From Oligoflexales bacterium (GTDB lineage Bacteria > Bdellovibrionota_B > Oligoflexia > Oligoflexales > RGVZ01): DNA of 64,000 nt. A model generated the notes under the pieces. That model was not told where the DNA came from and did not search any database. It worked only from the letters and a program-made list of their open reading frames with translations. Numbering within the stretch: position 1 is the stretch's first letter; every line of letters begins with the position of its first letter. The DNA is taken from positions 186,001 to 250,000 of the forward strand of contig CANLUT010000004.1 of assembly GCA_947494335.1 (NCBI GenBank). The letters are read 5' to 3'. Below, one piece after another: positions 1-8,277 of this stretch. The position numbers were made by a program, and so were the translations under genes.

Positions 1-837
1 AACGGAGAGGTCAAAAATCGCGTTGATTCCGATAACGCAGCGTTTGCGGAACTGCCAGCATCCGGAAACTCTCCGAGCTATGGACTATTCATGATTTATC
101 CAACCACCCAAGGCTGGTTTACAAGAAATAAGAATAATCTCTGGGAAATTCCATTCGTCATGAATCATGAATTTGGTCATCATGTTTTCAGCCACTATAT
201 TAAAGAATCGGCCGAATCGACGGGTCTGACGATCAAGGCTAGAAATGGTTTGGACTCAATTATGCCAAACCGTGACAATGAGTTGAAACAACGCATGAGC
301 CTGACAACTGATACAGCGCAATTGGCTCTTGACGGCGTGAACGAAGCATTTGCTGATTTATACGCTTACTTTGCGGGTAACAGTGCTCGAGATCAACTTA
401 AGGGGATCGAGTGTCTGGCAATTTCAAGAGATCCTGCCAGTGCTGTCACACGAGCAGGCCAGCAAAAGGGCCTCGATCAAAGTCGTATTGATATCTACGA
501 AGGTCGTCGTTCATCGACGTCGGCAAACAACGACTGCTACGAACCCTCTTATGATGATGAGCATGATATCGCCGTCGCTTTGGGTCAGCCTCTTGCAAGA
601 TTTATTGAAACCATGGCTCCGCAAGCTCAAGGAAAAGATCGCGCTCGCTATCTTCTCGTATGGGCATCGCGCATGCAAACTTTGCTCAATCAGGGACGGT
701 CAAATGTTACTGTTGATACTCTAGTTCGTGAGTTGATACTGGGAGCAAAGAGCTTCGGAAATTCCAGCTTAGCATGTCGCGAGCTAATGCCGCGCATTAG
801 TGGACTTTCAGCCTCAGTTGCTGCTTGTAATCAGTAA
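1..837 (+). CDS. Secreted-type zinc metalloprotease (gluzincin), 5' end missing
   Basis: The frame is open from base 1, so the gene begins before the window; an internal ATG at 91 is not the true start. The visible 278 residues hold the zinc motif HEFGHH (bases 166-183) and, about 55 residues later, NEAFAD (340-357), whose Glu is the usual third zinc ligand of gluzincins of the M4/M36 type. Known family role: extracellular or periplasmic protein hydrolysis with a catalytic Glu in HExxH. The signal sequence and propeptide, if any, lie outside the window. The closest subfamily cannot be fixed from this fragment. It converges with rimO; the 40-base gap has only a tiny 5-bp hairpin. Confidence 0.8.
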   Translation, partial: NGEVKNRVDSDNAAFAELPASGNSPSYGLFMIYPTTQGWFTRNKNNLWEIPFVMNHEFGHHVFSHYIKESAESTGLTIKARNGLDSIMPNRDNELKQRMSLTTDTAQLALDGVNEAFADLYAYFAGNSARDQLKGIECLAISRDPASAVTRAGQQKGLDQSRIDIYEGRRSSTSANNDCYEPSYDDEHDIAVALGQPLARFIETMAPQAQGKDRARYLLVWASRMQTLLNQGRSNVTVDTLVRELILGAKSFGNSSLACRELMPRISGLSASVAACNQ

Positions 838-877
838 AAGTTAAGTTTTAAGCGTCACCAGAAAATCTGGATAGATA

Positions 878-2230
878 TTACTGAACAACATGCCCCACGA
901 GATCGTACTCGTAGGAGTCAGTGATTTCGACCATCTGAATTTGTCCCGCTTTAACTGGACCGTCGTTTAAGTAGACAAGGCCATCAACCTCTGGGGCTTG
1001 AACACTCATCCGCCCCTGCCAAACAAACTCGCTCTCCTCACTCGGCCCTGCAACCAGCACAGGAATTCGTTTTCCGACGAACCGGCGTAGCTTTTCCCTG
1101 GAAATACCTTTTTGGATTTCCATGATCTCAGCCATACGTTCTTGCTTGGTTGATTCGTCAATCTGGTCCGGCATGCGCCCAGCGACCGTTCCCTCTTCCT
1201 GACTGTAAGTGAAACAGCCGAGGTGCTCAAACTTGAGCTCTTTCACCAAGGACTTGAGGTCTTCATACTCTTCTTGTGTTTCTCCAGGAAATCCAACCAT
1301 GACAGATGTTCGAATAGCCACAGTTGGGACCATCGCCCTCAGTTTTTTCACTGTTGCGATAATTTCCTCGCGAGTTACGTCTCGATTCATACGCTTCAAC
1401 AAAGAGTTACTTCCGTGCTGCACTGGAATGTCCAGGTACTTGACGATCTTTTCTTCCTTGGCAAAGAATTCAAGGAATTCATCGCTTATGTTTTCAGGGT
1501 ACACATATAGCAGGCGAATCCAGCGAAGATCTTCGATTTTCACTAACGCGCGCAGTAACTCGAGAAGGTTCGTGTCGCCGGTTTCCCGACCGTAGGCGGC
1601 CAGATCTTGCGCAATCAGATTAATCTCCTGCACGCCAGAGTCAACCAGCTGCATCACTTCCTTGACCACACTATGGACTGGACGACTGCGAAGCTTCCCA
1701 CGAATGGCCGGAATAATGCAAAACGCACAATTGTGCTGACAACCCTCTGCAACTTTGACGTAAGCGCTATGTGCTGCCAGAGTATTCACCCGAGGCATGT
1801 CTTCATTGTAGAGATAGTTTGTTCGCTTTGCATGAATCGCCCCGGTCGTTGACGTTGGGCTATCGATTAATTCGCCAATTCTTGAAAATTCGTCTGTACC
1901 AATGAAGAGATCAACTTCGGGCAAGCCCTTCGCAAGCTGGGTTTTGTAACGCTGGGTCAAGCACCCCGTAACGATCAGCTTCATCGCAGGATTAGTCTTC
2001 TTCAGTTCCGCCATCGAAAGTATGGTATCGATACTTTCTTCCTTCGCGGAGGCAATAAAGCCGCAGGTATTCACAACGACAGCATCGGCACCTTCAGCCT
2101 CCTCAACCGATCTCCAACCATCACGCAACAGCGTACCGACCATGACCTCAGAGTCGACGCGGTTACGCGAACAACCCAACGAAACCAAGTGGACTTTGCG
2201 GCACAGATTGCTGAGATTTTCCCCTGCCAT
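878..2230 (-). CDS. rimO: Ribosomal protein S12 methylthiotransferase RimO
   Basis: Radical-SAM enzyme that adds a methylthio group to the conserved Asp of ribosomal protein S12. The N-terminal UPF0004 domain has its three cluster cysteines at C20, C56 and C90. The radical-SAM motif CxxxCxxC is C164, C168, C171. The last ~70 residues fit a TRAM domain. Its 450 aa is normal for RimO. The paralogue MiaB is less likely because the motif CQHNCAFCIIP with the following AIRGKLRSRP is RimO-like; a phylogeny would settle it. The ATG at 2230 is followed by MAGENLSNL. It stands alone on the minus strand, 89 bases downstream of the aminotransferase gene. Confidence 0.9.
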   Translation of the reverse strand: MAGENLSNLCRKVHLVSLGCSRNRVDSEVMVGTLLRDGWRSVEEAEGADAVVVNTCGFIASAKEESIDTILSMAELKKTNPAMKLIVTGCLTQRYKTQLAKGLPEVDLFIGTDEFSRIGELIDSPTSTTGAIHAKRTNYLYNEDMPRVNTLAAHSAYVKVAEGCQHNCAFCIIPAIRGKLRSRPVHSVVKEVMQLVDSGVQEINLIAQDLAAYGRETGDTNLLELLRALVKIEDLRWIRLLYVYPENISDEFLEFFAKEEKIVKYLDIPVQHGSNSLLKRMNRDVTREEIIATVKKLRAMVPTVAIRTSVMVGFPGETQEEYEDLKSLVKELKFEHLGCFTYSQEEGTVAGRMPDQIDESTKQERMAEIMEIQKGISREKLRRFVGKRIPVLVAGPSEESEFVWQGRMSVQAPEVDGLVYLNDGPVKAGQIQMVEITDSYEYDLVGHVVQ

Positions 2231-2319
2231 GCTATCACCTCGATTAATAGAATCGAAATGCTACCTATCATAGTATTAATTTATTTCAATGATTTTAATA
2301 AACCCTAGGGTTAGATCTT

Positions 2320-3189
2320 TTAATTTAAAGATAACCCACCGGAATTACTAGGGAGGCCTGTTTTAAGCCAGGTACGGTACAGGCGCTCAACATGACCAAA
2401 AACAGCGTTGGTTCGCAAGGTGTGTAGACGATGGGACCCAATTTGTGTCACCGGCACCACGCCCTGAATGCTTGAGGTGGTAAAGGCCTCGTCAAAACGC
2501 GGTATCTCCTCTTCCGATATCACGCGTTCGGTTACCGGTATCTGAGCCTTTTCAAGTAACTCTTTAATCCGTCGCCTGGTGATTCCCTCTAAAATTCCGC
2601 TGGCCGGGGCCGGGGTCGCTATTTCCACTAAGTCCCCAGTTCTGCCAATTAGAAAGATGTTACTCCAGGTCGACTCGGCAAGCTCACCATCGCCGTTAAT
2701 CCACAGCACATCATCGAATCCAGCCCTCTTCGCCCGTTCAACCTGTATGTGCCGCGTTCCTAACAGTCCCGTTTTAATATGAGATCCTTTGGGCCACGAA
2801 GACTCACGTATAGGCTGTAATTTCTGACCTAATTTATTTTTTTGCACGATTAGTTCAGATGATTCAGGGCTAACCATCAAGAGACGTCGTAGAGATTTGT
2901 CATTATCAAGAAATAAAATTAGCCGCAGGCGAGACCATTCATTCGACGAACGATTGACCAAGCTTTTTTCAATGTCAAACCGCAGCACATCAATGCGGAG
3001 ATTGTCATTGAAGCCCATGCGCTCTTGATGACTCATTAAGCGTTCCAAATGACGGTCAAAATCGACGACGTATTGACCAATCGCAAGCATTGTTGTCATT
3101 ACGCGCACTCCGGCAAAGAGGTCGGCACGACCCGCTGCTAATTCACCGTCGAGCATCGTGCATTCGATACCATCCAACCAGATGTGCAT
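2320..3189 (-). CDS. Class IV PLP aminotransferase / aminodeoxychorismate lyase-like
   Basis: Fold-type IV PLP enzyme of 289 aa. The likely Schiff-base lysine is K139 (SHIKTGLLG). The motif GELAESTWSNIFLI and GILEGITRRRIKELL match the phosphate-binding region of the family, which contains branched-chain aminotransferases, D-amino acid aminotransferases and PabC. The sequence does not let me choose; PabC (p-aminobenzoate for folate) and an IlvE-like role are both possible. A GGAG lies 14 bases before the ATG, which is farther than usual. The fliW terminator separates it from the flagellar block, though with only 20 bases between stem-loop and start, its own promoter must lie within or upstream of fliW, or read-through supplies it. 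Confidence 0.75.
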   Translation of the reverse strand: MHIWLDGIECTMLDGELAAGRADLFAGVRVMTTMLAIGQYVVDFDRHLERLMSHQERMGFNDNLRIDVLRFDIEKSLVNRSSNEWSRLRLILFLDNDKSLRRLLMVSPESSELIVQKNKLGQKLQPIRESSWPKGSHIKTGLLGTRHIQVERAKRAGFDDVLWINGDGELAESTWSNIFLIGRTGDLVEIATPAPASGILEGITRRRIKELLEKAQIPVTERVISEEEIPRFDEAFTTSSIQGVVPVTQIGSHRLHTLRTNAVFGHVERLYRTWLKTGLPSNSGGLSLN

Positions 3190-3208
3190 GAGTGACTCTG
3201 AATCTCCT

Positions 3209-3242
3209 GAAAATTAAAGAGGCGGACTACTTCGTCCGCCTC
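3209..3242 (-). terminator. Rho-independent terminator after fliW
   Basis: On the minus strand a 9-bp perfect stem GAGGCGGAC/GTCCGCCTC (3219-3242) with a 6-base loop is followed by TTTAATTTT. It closes the flagellar-csrA-fliW transcript. Confidence 0.8.
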
Positions 3243-3269
3243 TACTTTTAAATATCTAATCCAAGCCTA

Positions 3270-3812
3270 TCAGCTCTTCTTGGAAGATCCGGTCTTTGGA
3301 GCAGCTTCGGCAGACTGATCGCTCTTGGCCTGCTTAACCGCTTCCTGAACGCTTGCCGCCTCATCACTCGCCGTACGCTTACGGACTTCTTCCATGATGT
3401 TGTGACGAGTTGTGAAGGTACTCGTATTCAAAATAACCTGCTTACCACGGCGATTTTTCAAATTGAAAATCAAGGGAGCCTTCAAATTGGCAGTCATATT
3501 TTGCGGGTTACTTGGTACAGTTACGATTACAGAGATAACAAGGTCTTCTTCTGCTTGGACGTCGAGTTCGGCTAATTCTGCATCAGTAACTTCAGCAACA
3601 TACTCTGGATTGAATAGAAGTGGGTCAATCAACACAAACGCGATGGCACCATCTTCGACCGATTGGAACCACTTGAACGGAGAGTCTTTATCATGATCCA
3701 GAAGCACATATTGCTTCAGTTCAGGAAAACCAATAAGGCCTGAAGGGAGATGAATGACGTCGCCTTCTGGAACATCGATTTCGCCGAACCTTGTAGTCTT
3801 TACTTTGATCAA
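3270..3812 (-). CDS. fliW: Flagellar assembly factor FliW (CsrA antagonist)
   Basis: FliW binds CsrA and flagellin in other bacteria: when flagellin is exported, freed FliW sequesters CsrA and relieves repression of flagellin translation. The family core is clear: TTRFGEIDVPEGDVIHLPSG, GFPELKQYVLL and FVLIDPLLFNPEY. I choose the TTG start at 3812 (LIKVKTTRFG) because AAGGAG lies 7 bases before it; the frame can be extended to a TTG at 3833, but that would place the ribosome site inside the gene. This gives 180 aa. The last ~40 residues are Lys/Ala/Ser-rich and probably disordered. It follows csrA by 187 bases, the pairing expected for the FliW-CsrA switch. Confidence 0.9.
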   Translation of the reverse strand: MIKVKTTRFGEIDVPEGDVIHLPSGLIGFPELKQYVLLDHDKDSPFKWFQSVEDGAIAFVLIDPLLFNPEYVAEVTDAELAELDVQAEEDLVISVIVTVPSNPQNMTANLKAPLIFNLKNRRGKQVILNTSTFTTRHNIMEEVRKRTASDEAASVQEAVKQAKSDQSAEAAPKTGSSKKS

Positions 3813-3912
3813 GACACGACTCCTTCTACGCAATGGAAAGCCCGTAAATTGCGGCGCCCTACACGGTAGCGCAGACTAACCCCGTCTAATCGCTACAGTT
3901 TCTAAAACGCTT

Positions 3913-3954
3913 GAATGTCCCTTTAAGCTAATATTTAGTTTAGAACAGACATTC
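3913..3954. repeat. Interrupted inverted repeat between csrA and fliW
   Basis: GAATGTC at 3913-3919 is matched by GACATTC at 3948-3954, with an inner CTAA/TTAG pair around a 3-base loop. It lies in the fliW leader. It could be an RNA hairpin or an operator; nothing else fixes its role. Confidence 0.35.
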
Positions 3955-3998
3955 ACCAGATTGCAAGTATTTTGGGTTGTTACCTGCATAAATTTTTT

Positions 3999-4295
3999 TC
4001 AATCGTTGTCATCCTCAGGTTTTGACGCACGCACTACACGTCTAACTCCTGTAGATCGCTTGTCTTGTGGCTTGGAGAACATTAATCCAGCCTCCTTCAA
4101 GGCCCCTGCGTCAGACACAGCCGCAGCCCTATTCTCCTCAAGGATTCGCTGGTAGACCTCACCCCTGTGAACCATGATATTAGGACTTGCCTTAATCCCA
4201 ATTCTGACCTGCTTGCCTTTGATCTGCATGACGACAACCGTAATGTCATCACCGATCGCTATCTCCTCACGCTCTTTCCTAGTTAAAACTAACAC
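3999..4295 (-). CDS. csrA: Carbon storage regulator CsrA, with C-terminal extension
   Basis: RNA-binding dimer that blocks or changes translation by binding GGA motifs in leader RNAs. MLVLTRKEREEIAIGDDITV and the RNA-contact segment MVHRGEVYQRI, with R44, are intact. The protein is 98 aa while most CsrA are about 60 aa; the extra ~40 residues after the core helix are charged (…KPQDKRSTGVRRVVRASKPEDDND). The start is GTG at 4295, with AAGGAGG 8 bases upstream; the GGA inside this site is itself a potential CsrA target. It is 87 bases downstream of flgL and probably cotranscribed with it. Confidence 0.93.
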   Translation of the reverse strand: MLVLTRKEREEIAIGDDITVVVMQIKGKQVRIGIKASPNIMVHRGEVYQRILEENRAAAVSDAGALKEAGLMFSKPQDKRSTGVRRVVRASKPEDDND

Positions 4296-4352
4296 CCCAA
4301 TACCCTCCTTGGTATCGCCCTCCCTGGCGGGGCACTAAACAAAAAACTACAC

Positions 4353-4373
4353 AGTCAGAAATCCATCCTGACT
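4353..4373 (-). promoter_or_regulatory. Candidate CsrA-binding hairpin in the csrA leader
   Basis: On the minus strand a perfect 6-bp stem AGTCAG/CTGACT encloses the 9-base loop GATGGATTT. A GGA is displayed in the loop and the sequence CAGGATG overlaps the stem-loop edge, which resembles known CsrA sites (GGA in a hairpin loop). It sits between the flgL stop and the csrA start, about 58 bases upstream of the GTG. Autoregulation of csrA is inferred. A weak terminator is the alternative, since TTTTTT follows 6 bases after the stem. Confidence 0.4.
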
Positions 4374-4382
4374 CCCTAACCC

Positions 4383-5282
4383 TTACTGTAGAAAGTTTAA
4401 CAACGAAGGCTGTAGAACTTTATTCGCAGCCACCAAAGTACTTTGTAAAATCGTTTCTGTTTTCTTGAAATCACTCACTGCAGCAAACGCATCAGCGTCC
4501 ATGATGCCACTCAGTCGTCCCTTGACCGCCTCAGTTTCGCGATTGATTCGATTCTGAGTCCCGTTAATGGAGTTCCACATCCCTCCAATGGTCGCCTGAA
4601 AGCTCGTCACTTTATCCAAGTGAAACTCAAGCTCGCTTAGTCCATGCTGAATTGCAAACTTATCATTTGTTACCAAAGCATCATAAACCCTCTGTAGGGA
4701 GTGAATCATGTTCACATGACCTTTCTCCTGCTCCTCAGATGTCGGCGTAAAAAGATCACGAGCGGTTATATTGATTTGAGAAAACTTACCAGGCGCAACC
4801 TCCACGAATATCTTCCCGTCATCACCAACATATTCGCCGTCGCGAGAGATGGGTGGACTCTGATTCCTGTAGCCGCCGAAAACGAATTTTCCGTTGTAGT
4901 TACTATTTGCCAACATCACGATTTCATCGATGATTTCTCGAATTTCCCGCGATGCTGCATCGCGACTCTGCGCATTATTTGTATCATTTGCCATGCCGAT
5001 CGAAAGCTCTTTAGCTCGCATAAGGTTTTCTGTCATGCTGGAAATAGCTTGTTCTGAAGTCTCGAGATATCCCTTGCTCATTTCGATATTTTTAACATGC
5101 TGGTCCTGCGAGCTAATCTGGTCCCTGTATCGAAGCGCACGGGTAAGACCCACAGGATCATCTGAAATATCCCGAATTGCCTTCATGCTCGAGGCGGTAT
5201 CCATGGCTCGCGCATTATTGCCCTTTGCCGTGGCCACTTTTTCATTCACCTGCCTGTAACGCTGATTTTCAGCTACTCTCAT
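4383..5282 (-). CDS. flgL: Flagellar hook-filament junction protein FlgL (HAP3)
   Basis: FlgL caps the FlgK ring and joins hook to filament. The 299-aa protein has the flagellin-like N-terminal helix (MRVAENQRYRQVNEKVATAKGNN, with an ISDDPVGLTRALRYRDQI segment) and a matching C-terminal helix (AVSDFKKTETILQSTLVAANKVLQPSLLNFL). The size fits a FlgL with a modest central domain. The ATG at 5282 follows flgK by 13 bases, so the two are cotranscribed, and csrA follows. Confidence 0.9.
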   Translation of the reverse strand: MRVAENQRYRQVNEKVATAKGNNARAMDTASSMKAIRDISDDPVGLTRALRYRDQISSQDQHVKNIEMSKGYLETSEQAISSMTENLMRAKELSIGMANDTNNAQSRDAASREIREIIDEIVMLANSNYNGKFVFGGYRNQSPPISRDGEYVGDDGKIFVEVAPGKFSQINITARDLFTPTSEEQEKGHVNMIHSLQRVYDALVTNDKFAIQHGLSELEFHLDKVTSFQATIGGMWNSINGTQNRINRETEAVKGRLSGIMDADAFAAVSDFKKTETILQSTLVAANKVLQPSLLNFLQ

Positions 5283-5295
5283 TTAACCGATCCCC

Positions 5296-6723
5296 TTACC
5301 GTTTCAGGCTCAGAACGGTTTCAAGCATCTCGTCCACAGTAGTGATCACTTTAGACGATGCCGTAAAGTTAGACTGCCATTTCATCAGACTTACGGCTTC
5401 CTCGTCGAGTGACACCCCAGAGACCGCTTCGCGCTGGGTCTGCAAGTCATTGACGACGAGATCATTAGCTTCTTTCAAATGGGTCGAGCGATTTATTTCA
5501 ATTCCGAGATTACCTATATAGGTCGAATAAAACTCGATCAAATCAGAATTGCCGCCATCCATCATCTTTTCATGCTTCAATCCGAGCATTTCGTTGATGA
5601 CAATATTGTCACCACCGGCCAGCGGAGTGCCAGCAACAGATATAGCCTCGACAGAGTCTGAGATATCAGCTGAAAGATCCAAGTCGCGAGCTGCATTGGC
5701 GAGACTCTCAACTGGCTTGAAAAAGTTTCTACCAGTTGACTCATCGAAATTCTTGATGCCATAACCCTTTTTGTGAATGTCGTTGACCCTCGACGTAAAC
5801 TTCACAGCCATGTCGTTGTTTCGATCGATAATATCTTTACAAATATTGTCACGAACCTCGACTAAGCCCTTCAAACGGCCCCCGTCCAACATCCGGGTAA
5901 CATTTCTCTTGCTACCACCATCACTGTCGGTAATCAAAATATCCGCAAATCCATCATTTTTATCGTTGGCACTCACTGTGAACTCTGCAACATAGTTGCG
6001 ATCCACAAGAGAGATATCCTGTGGACCACGAATACAAAAGTTACCATATTCATCTTCGTAGTAATTTATCTCAACCTTCTCCGTCAACTCCCTGAGAATC
6101 ATGTCGCGTTGGTCACGCAAGTCATTGGCGAAGGCGCCTGGCGTGACTTCCATTTCCTGAATCTGTTGGTTGAGACTGGCAATATTCTTCAGCCGTCCAT
6201 TAATCTCTGAACACTCCTGAGTAACGATGTCGTTGATATCAAGGCGACGCTGACGAATCTCGGAGTCAACCCTTTTAAAGGAGCCAATTACATTTCTTGC
6301 ACTCTCGCGCACAGCCGTGCGGATTGACATGTCTTCGGGGCTGACACTCAAATCTTGTAAAGAATTGAAGAAATTTGTGATCTCATCCGACACACCAGAG
6401 GCTAATTCGGGACTAAAGATGGACTCTAAAGTTTTCAGAGCTTCAAATCGACCAGTGGCCTCACCACTTAGCTGGTGAGCACGATTCAGTTGTCGTTCAA
6501 CAAACTGATTATGACTTCGGGTAATGTCTTTAACGTAAGCACCGGACCCAAGAACTAGTCCATGAGTGAACAGCGGAGTCCTTGAACGCACATCGACCCG
6601 CTGTCGGCTGTATCCTTCCACGTTTGCATTAGAAATGTTGTGAGAAGCCGTATCAACGCCTTGTCGAGACGCATGAAGCGCATGCTCGCCAATATTTAAG
6701 GTATGGAATAGGCCTGCACCCAT
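5296..6723 (-). CDS. flgK: Flagellar hook-associated protein FlgK (HAP1)
   Basis: FlgK forms the first junction ring at the hook tip. The N-terminus has the rod/hook/HAP signature (LNIGEHALHASRQGVDTASHNISNANVEGYSRQRVDV) and the C-terminus the matching helix (VSLDEEAVSLMKWQSNFTASSKVITTVDEMLETVLSL). At 475 aa it is within the family range. It begins 5 bases after the flgN stop, so translation is probably coupled, in line with FlgN being the FlgK/FlgL export chaperone. Confidence 0.93.
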   Translation of the reverse strand: MGAGLFHTLNIGEHALHASRQGVDTASHNISNANVEGYSRQRVDVRSRTPLFTHGLVLGSGAYVKDITRSHNQFVERQLNRAHQLSGEATGRFEALKTLESIFSPELASGVSDEITNFFNSLQDLSVSPEDMSIRTAVRESARNVIGSFKRVDSEIRQRRLDINDIVTQECSEINGRLKNIASLNQQIQEMEVTPGAFANDLRDQRDMILRELTEKVEINYYEDEYGNFCIRGPQDISLVDRNYVAEFTVSANDKNDGFADILITDSDGGSKRNVTRMLDGGRLKGLVEVRDNICKDIIDRNNDMAVKFTSRVNDIHKKGYGIKNFDESTGRNFFKPVESLANAARDLDLSADISDSVEAISVAGTPLAGGDNIVINEMLGLKHEKMMDGGNSDLIEFYSTYIGNLGIEINRSTHLKEANDLVVNDLQTQREAVSGVSLDEEAVSLMKWQSNFTASSKVITTVDEMLETVLSLKR

Positions 6724-6728
6724 CTAGC

Positions 6729-7334
6729 TTATGCCCTCACGTATATGGTCGATGCGCCGCTTGAAGATTTATTTTGTGTTCCCTGCGCGGAGTATGTGGC
6801 CTGCGCTTGCTCACACAACTCAATCATGACTCTGGTGCTCTCTTGATAGCTTCGGACAACACCACTTAATGCAGAACGATTGAGCTCAATCTTTGGCTTG
6901 ACCTCTGCGGCGACCTTTTTGAAAAGCGCTAACTCTTCTTTAAGTCTCGAGATCTGTAGTGACAAAACGTTCGCTGAAAGGTCTGTCTGCCTCTCGGCAA
7001 TAGTTTTGTGGATACCCTCAAGCATCTGGATCCCGTTGGATAGATCACCAGGATGCATCGCTGACCCCTCACAATCGGCATCACCCCAAATATTGAAAAT
7101 TTGTTGAGCCAACTGCTGAAGTTCGTCAAATGCTGTTGTAATTTCATCCGCGAGTAGGCTTTTTTCTGCAGCCAATTCTTCTAAACGCGCTGAATAAGAG
7201 TGCGAATGAATCATCGCATGCTCTTCCTCAATCAGCTTGGGCATAGCTGCGTAGCATTCCCGCATTTTTACAATGGCAGCAAGATACTTTTGTGTAATTT
7301 CGATGAGATAGTTAAATCTTGAAGAATTCAACAT
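6729..7334 (-). CDS. flgN: FlgN-family export chaperone for FlgK/FlgL
   Basis: A 201-aa, almost entirely helical protein with heptad-like Leu/Glu patterns, in the position between flgM and flgK where FlgN is expected. FlgN binds the C-terminal ends of FlgK and FlgL and delivers them to the flagellar export apparatus. The sequence (YLAAIVKMRECYAAMPKLIEEEHAMI… EEITTAFDELQQLAQ-type helices) has the FlgN layout, but the family is weakly conserved, so the call rests on position as well as on the helix pattern. A 67-base gap separates it from flgM; the ATG is at 7334. Confidence 0.75.
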   Translation of the reverse strand: MLNSSRFNYLIEITQKYLAAIVKMRECYAAMPKLIEEEHAMIHSHSYSARLEELAAEKSLLADEITTAFDELQQLAQQIFNIWGDADCEGSAMHPGDLSNGIQMLEGIHKTIAERQTDLSANVLSLQISRLKEELALFKKVAAEVKPKIELNRSALSGVVRSYQESTRVMIELCEQAQATYSAQGTQNKSSSGASTIYVRA

Positions 7335-7401
7335 CGCGCATCCCTTTCCTCATGTGAGCGGCCATCCGTGGCTGCCCGGATGAAATCCGGCGCGCCGCAA
7401 A

Positions 7402-7779
7402 TCAGTTATCTTTACTCGTAGCCAGGTGTTCCATAAACGCTTCGCGCAGCATTCCATCTGCGATTTTTCCCGAATCAACCTCGTATGTGCCAGCCTGGAT
7501 TTTTGCCTTTATTTCAGCGACACGGTCGTCTCGAACATCAGGAGTGTTTTTTGCTATATCGAAAGCCTTTTTTTGCTCTGATGCACGTGTCTTTGCTTTG
7601 TCACTCAGCTCAACCCCGTAGTTCTTATTAATTGCTGAGGTGTTTGCCGCAGCTTTAGCGATACTATTCGGATTACCGAGTTCAACAGCCGCTGCTGCAG
7701 AACTTGACGATTCGGACTCCTTAGTCTTCAACAGATTGGGATTACCCACCGGCGATGATGATACATTCTTAATTGCCAT
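7402..7779 (-). CDS. flgM: Anti-sigma-28 factor FlgM
   Basis: FlgM holds the flagellar sigma factor FliA (sigma-28) inactive until it is exported through the completed hook. The C-terminal FliA-binding region is clear: DVRDDRVAEIKAKIQAGTYE then VDSGKIADGMLREAFMEHL. The N-terminal ~60 residues are Ser/Ala/Asn-rich and likely disordered, as needed for export. At 125 aa it is slightly longer than the enteric protein (~97 aa). The start ATG at 7779 lies 6 bases after the flgJ stop. Confidence 0.88.
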   Translation of the reverse strand: MAIKNVSSSPVGNPNLLKTKESESSSSAAAAVELGNPNSIAKAAANTSAINKNYGVELSDKAKTRASEQKKAFDIAKNTPDVRDDRVAEIKAKIQAGTYEVDSGKIADGMLREAFMEHLATSKDN

Positions 7780-7785
7780 GATCTG

Positions 7786-8247
7786 TTACCCCCTTATTCT
7801 CGTCGCAGAAGCGACACCTGTACCTATTGTGACCTCTTTTTGCTCAGGCCGCAACGTTGCAGCTCCCGCACGCTCATAGCTATGAACCGCCGCTTTTTTC
7901 AAGGCACTAGGGGAAGACGCTGATTTGACACCCATACTCTGCAAAAGTTGGCGCTCAATCATATCTGCAAGTCCTGAAGCGCTCTGTTGAGACATCTGCT
8001 TTGCGTACTCAGAATCCAGCATCGACGTGTAAATTTCTTCTGCGTTTCCGCCGTCGATAAGCCCCGATTTTTGCACAGAAGATCGCATTGATTTGAACAT
8101 TTGCTCAAGGAAAACGGATTCGAAGTCCTTAGCCAACTGCTTAACTTTTTTAATGTCCCCTTCGCGAGATCCACGTTCAACAAGGCCATCCACTTTGGCA
8201 GCAGATGCCTGATCAATCGAGCTCGTCAAATTGGCTTTGATATCCAT
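7786..8247 (-). CDS. flgJ: Rod-binding protein FlgJ, N-terminal type without muramidase
   Basis: The core AKDFESVFLEQMFKSMRSSV, then GNAEEIYTSMLDSEYAKQMS and GLADMIERQL matches the FlgJ N-terminal rod-binding domain. In enterics a second, C-terminal glucosaminidase domain opens the peptidoglycan; here the protein is only 153 aa and lacks it, as in alphaproteobacteria and several other groups, so a separate lytic enzyme must serve the rod. It lies between flgI and flgM in the flagellar operon. Confidence 0.88.
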   Translation of the reverse strand: MDIKANLTSSIDQASAAKVDGLVERGSREGDIKKVKQLAKDFESVFLEQMFKSMRSSVQKSGLIDGGNAEEIYTSMLDSEYAKQMSQQSASGLADMIERQLLQSMGVKSASSPSALKKAAVHSYERAGAATLRPEQKEVTIGTGVASATRIRG

Positions 8248-8277
8248 TTAGCTCTCCGTTCCTCGAAGCCGCTTGTC

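Noticed and set aside
861-873. Small hairpin CCAGA/TCTGG after the protease
   Set aside because: Only 5 bp with no T run; not a convincing terminator.
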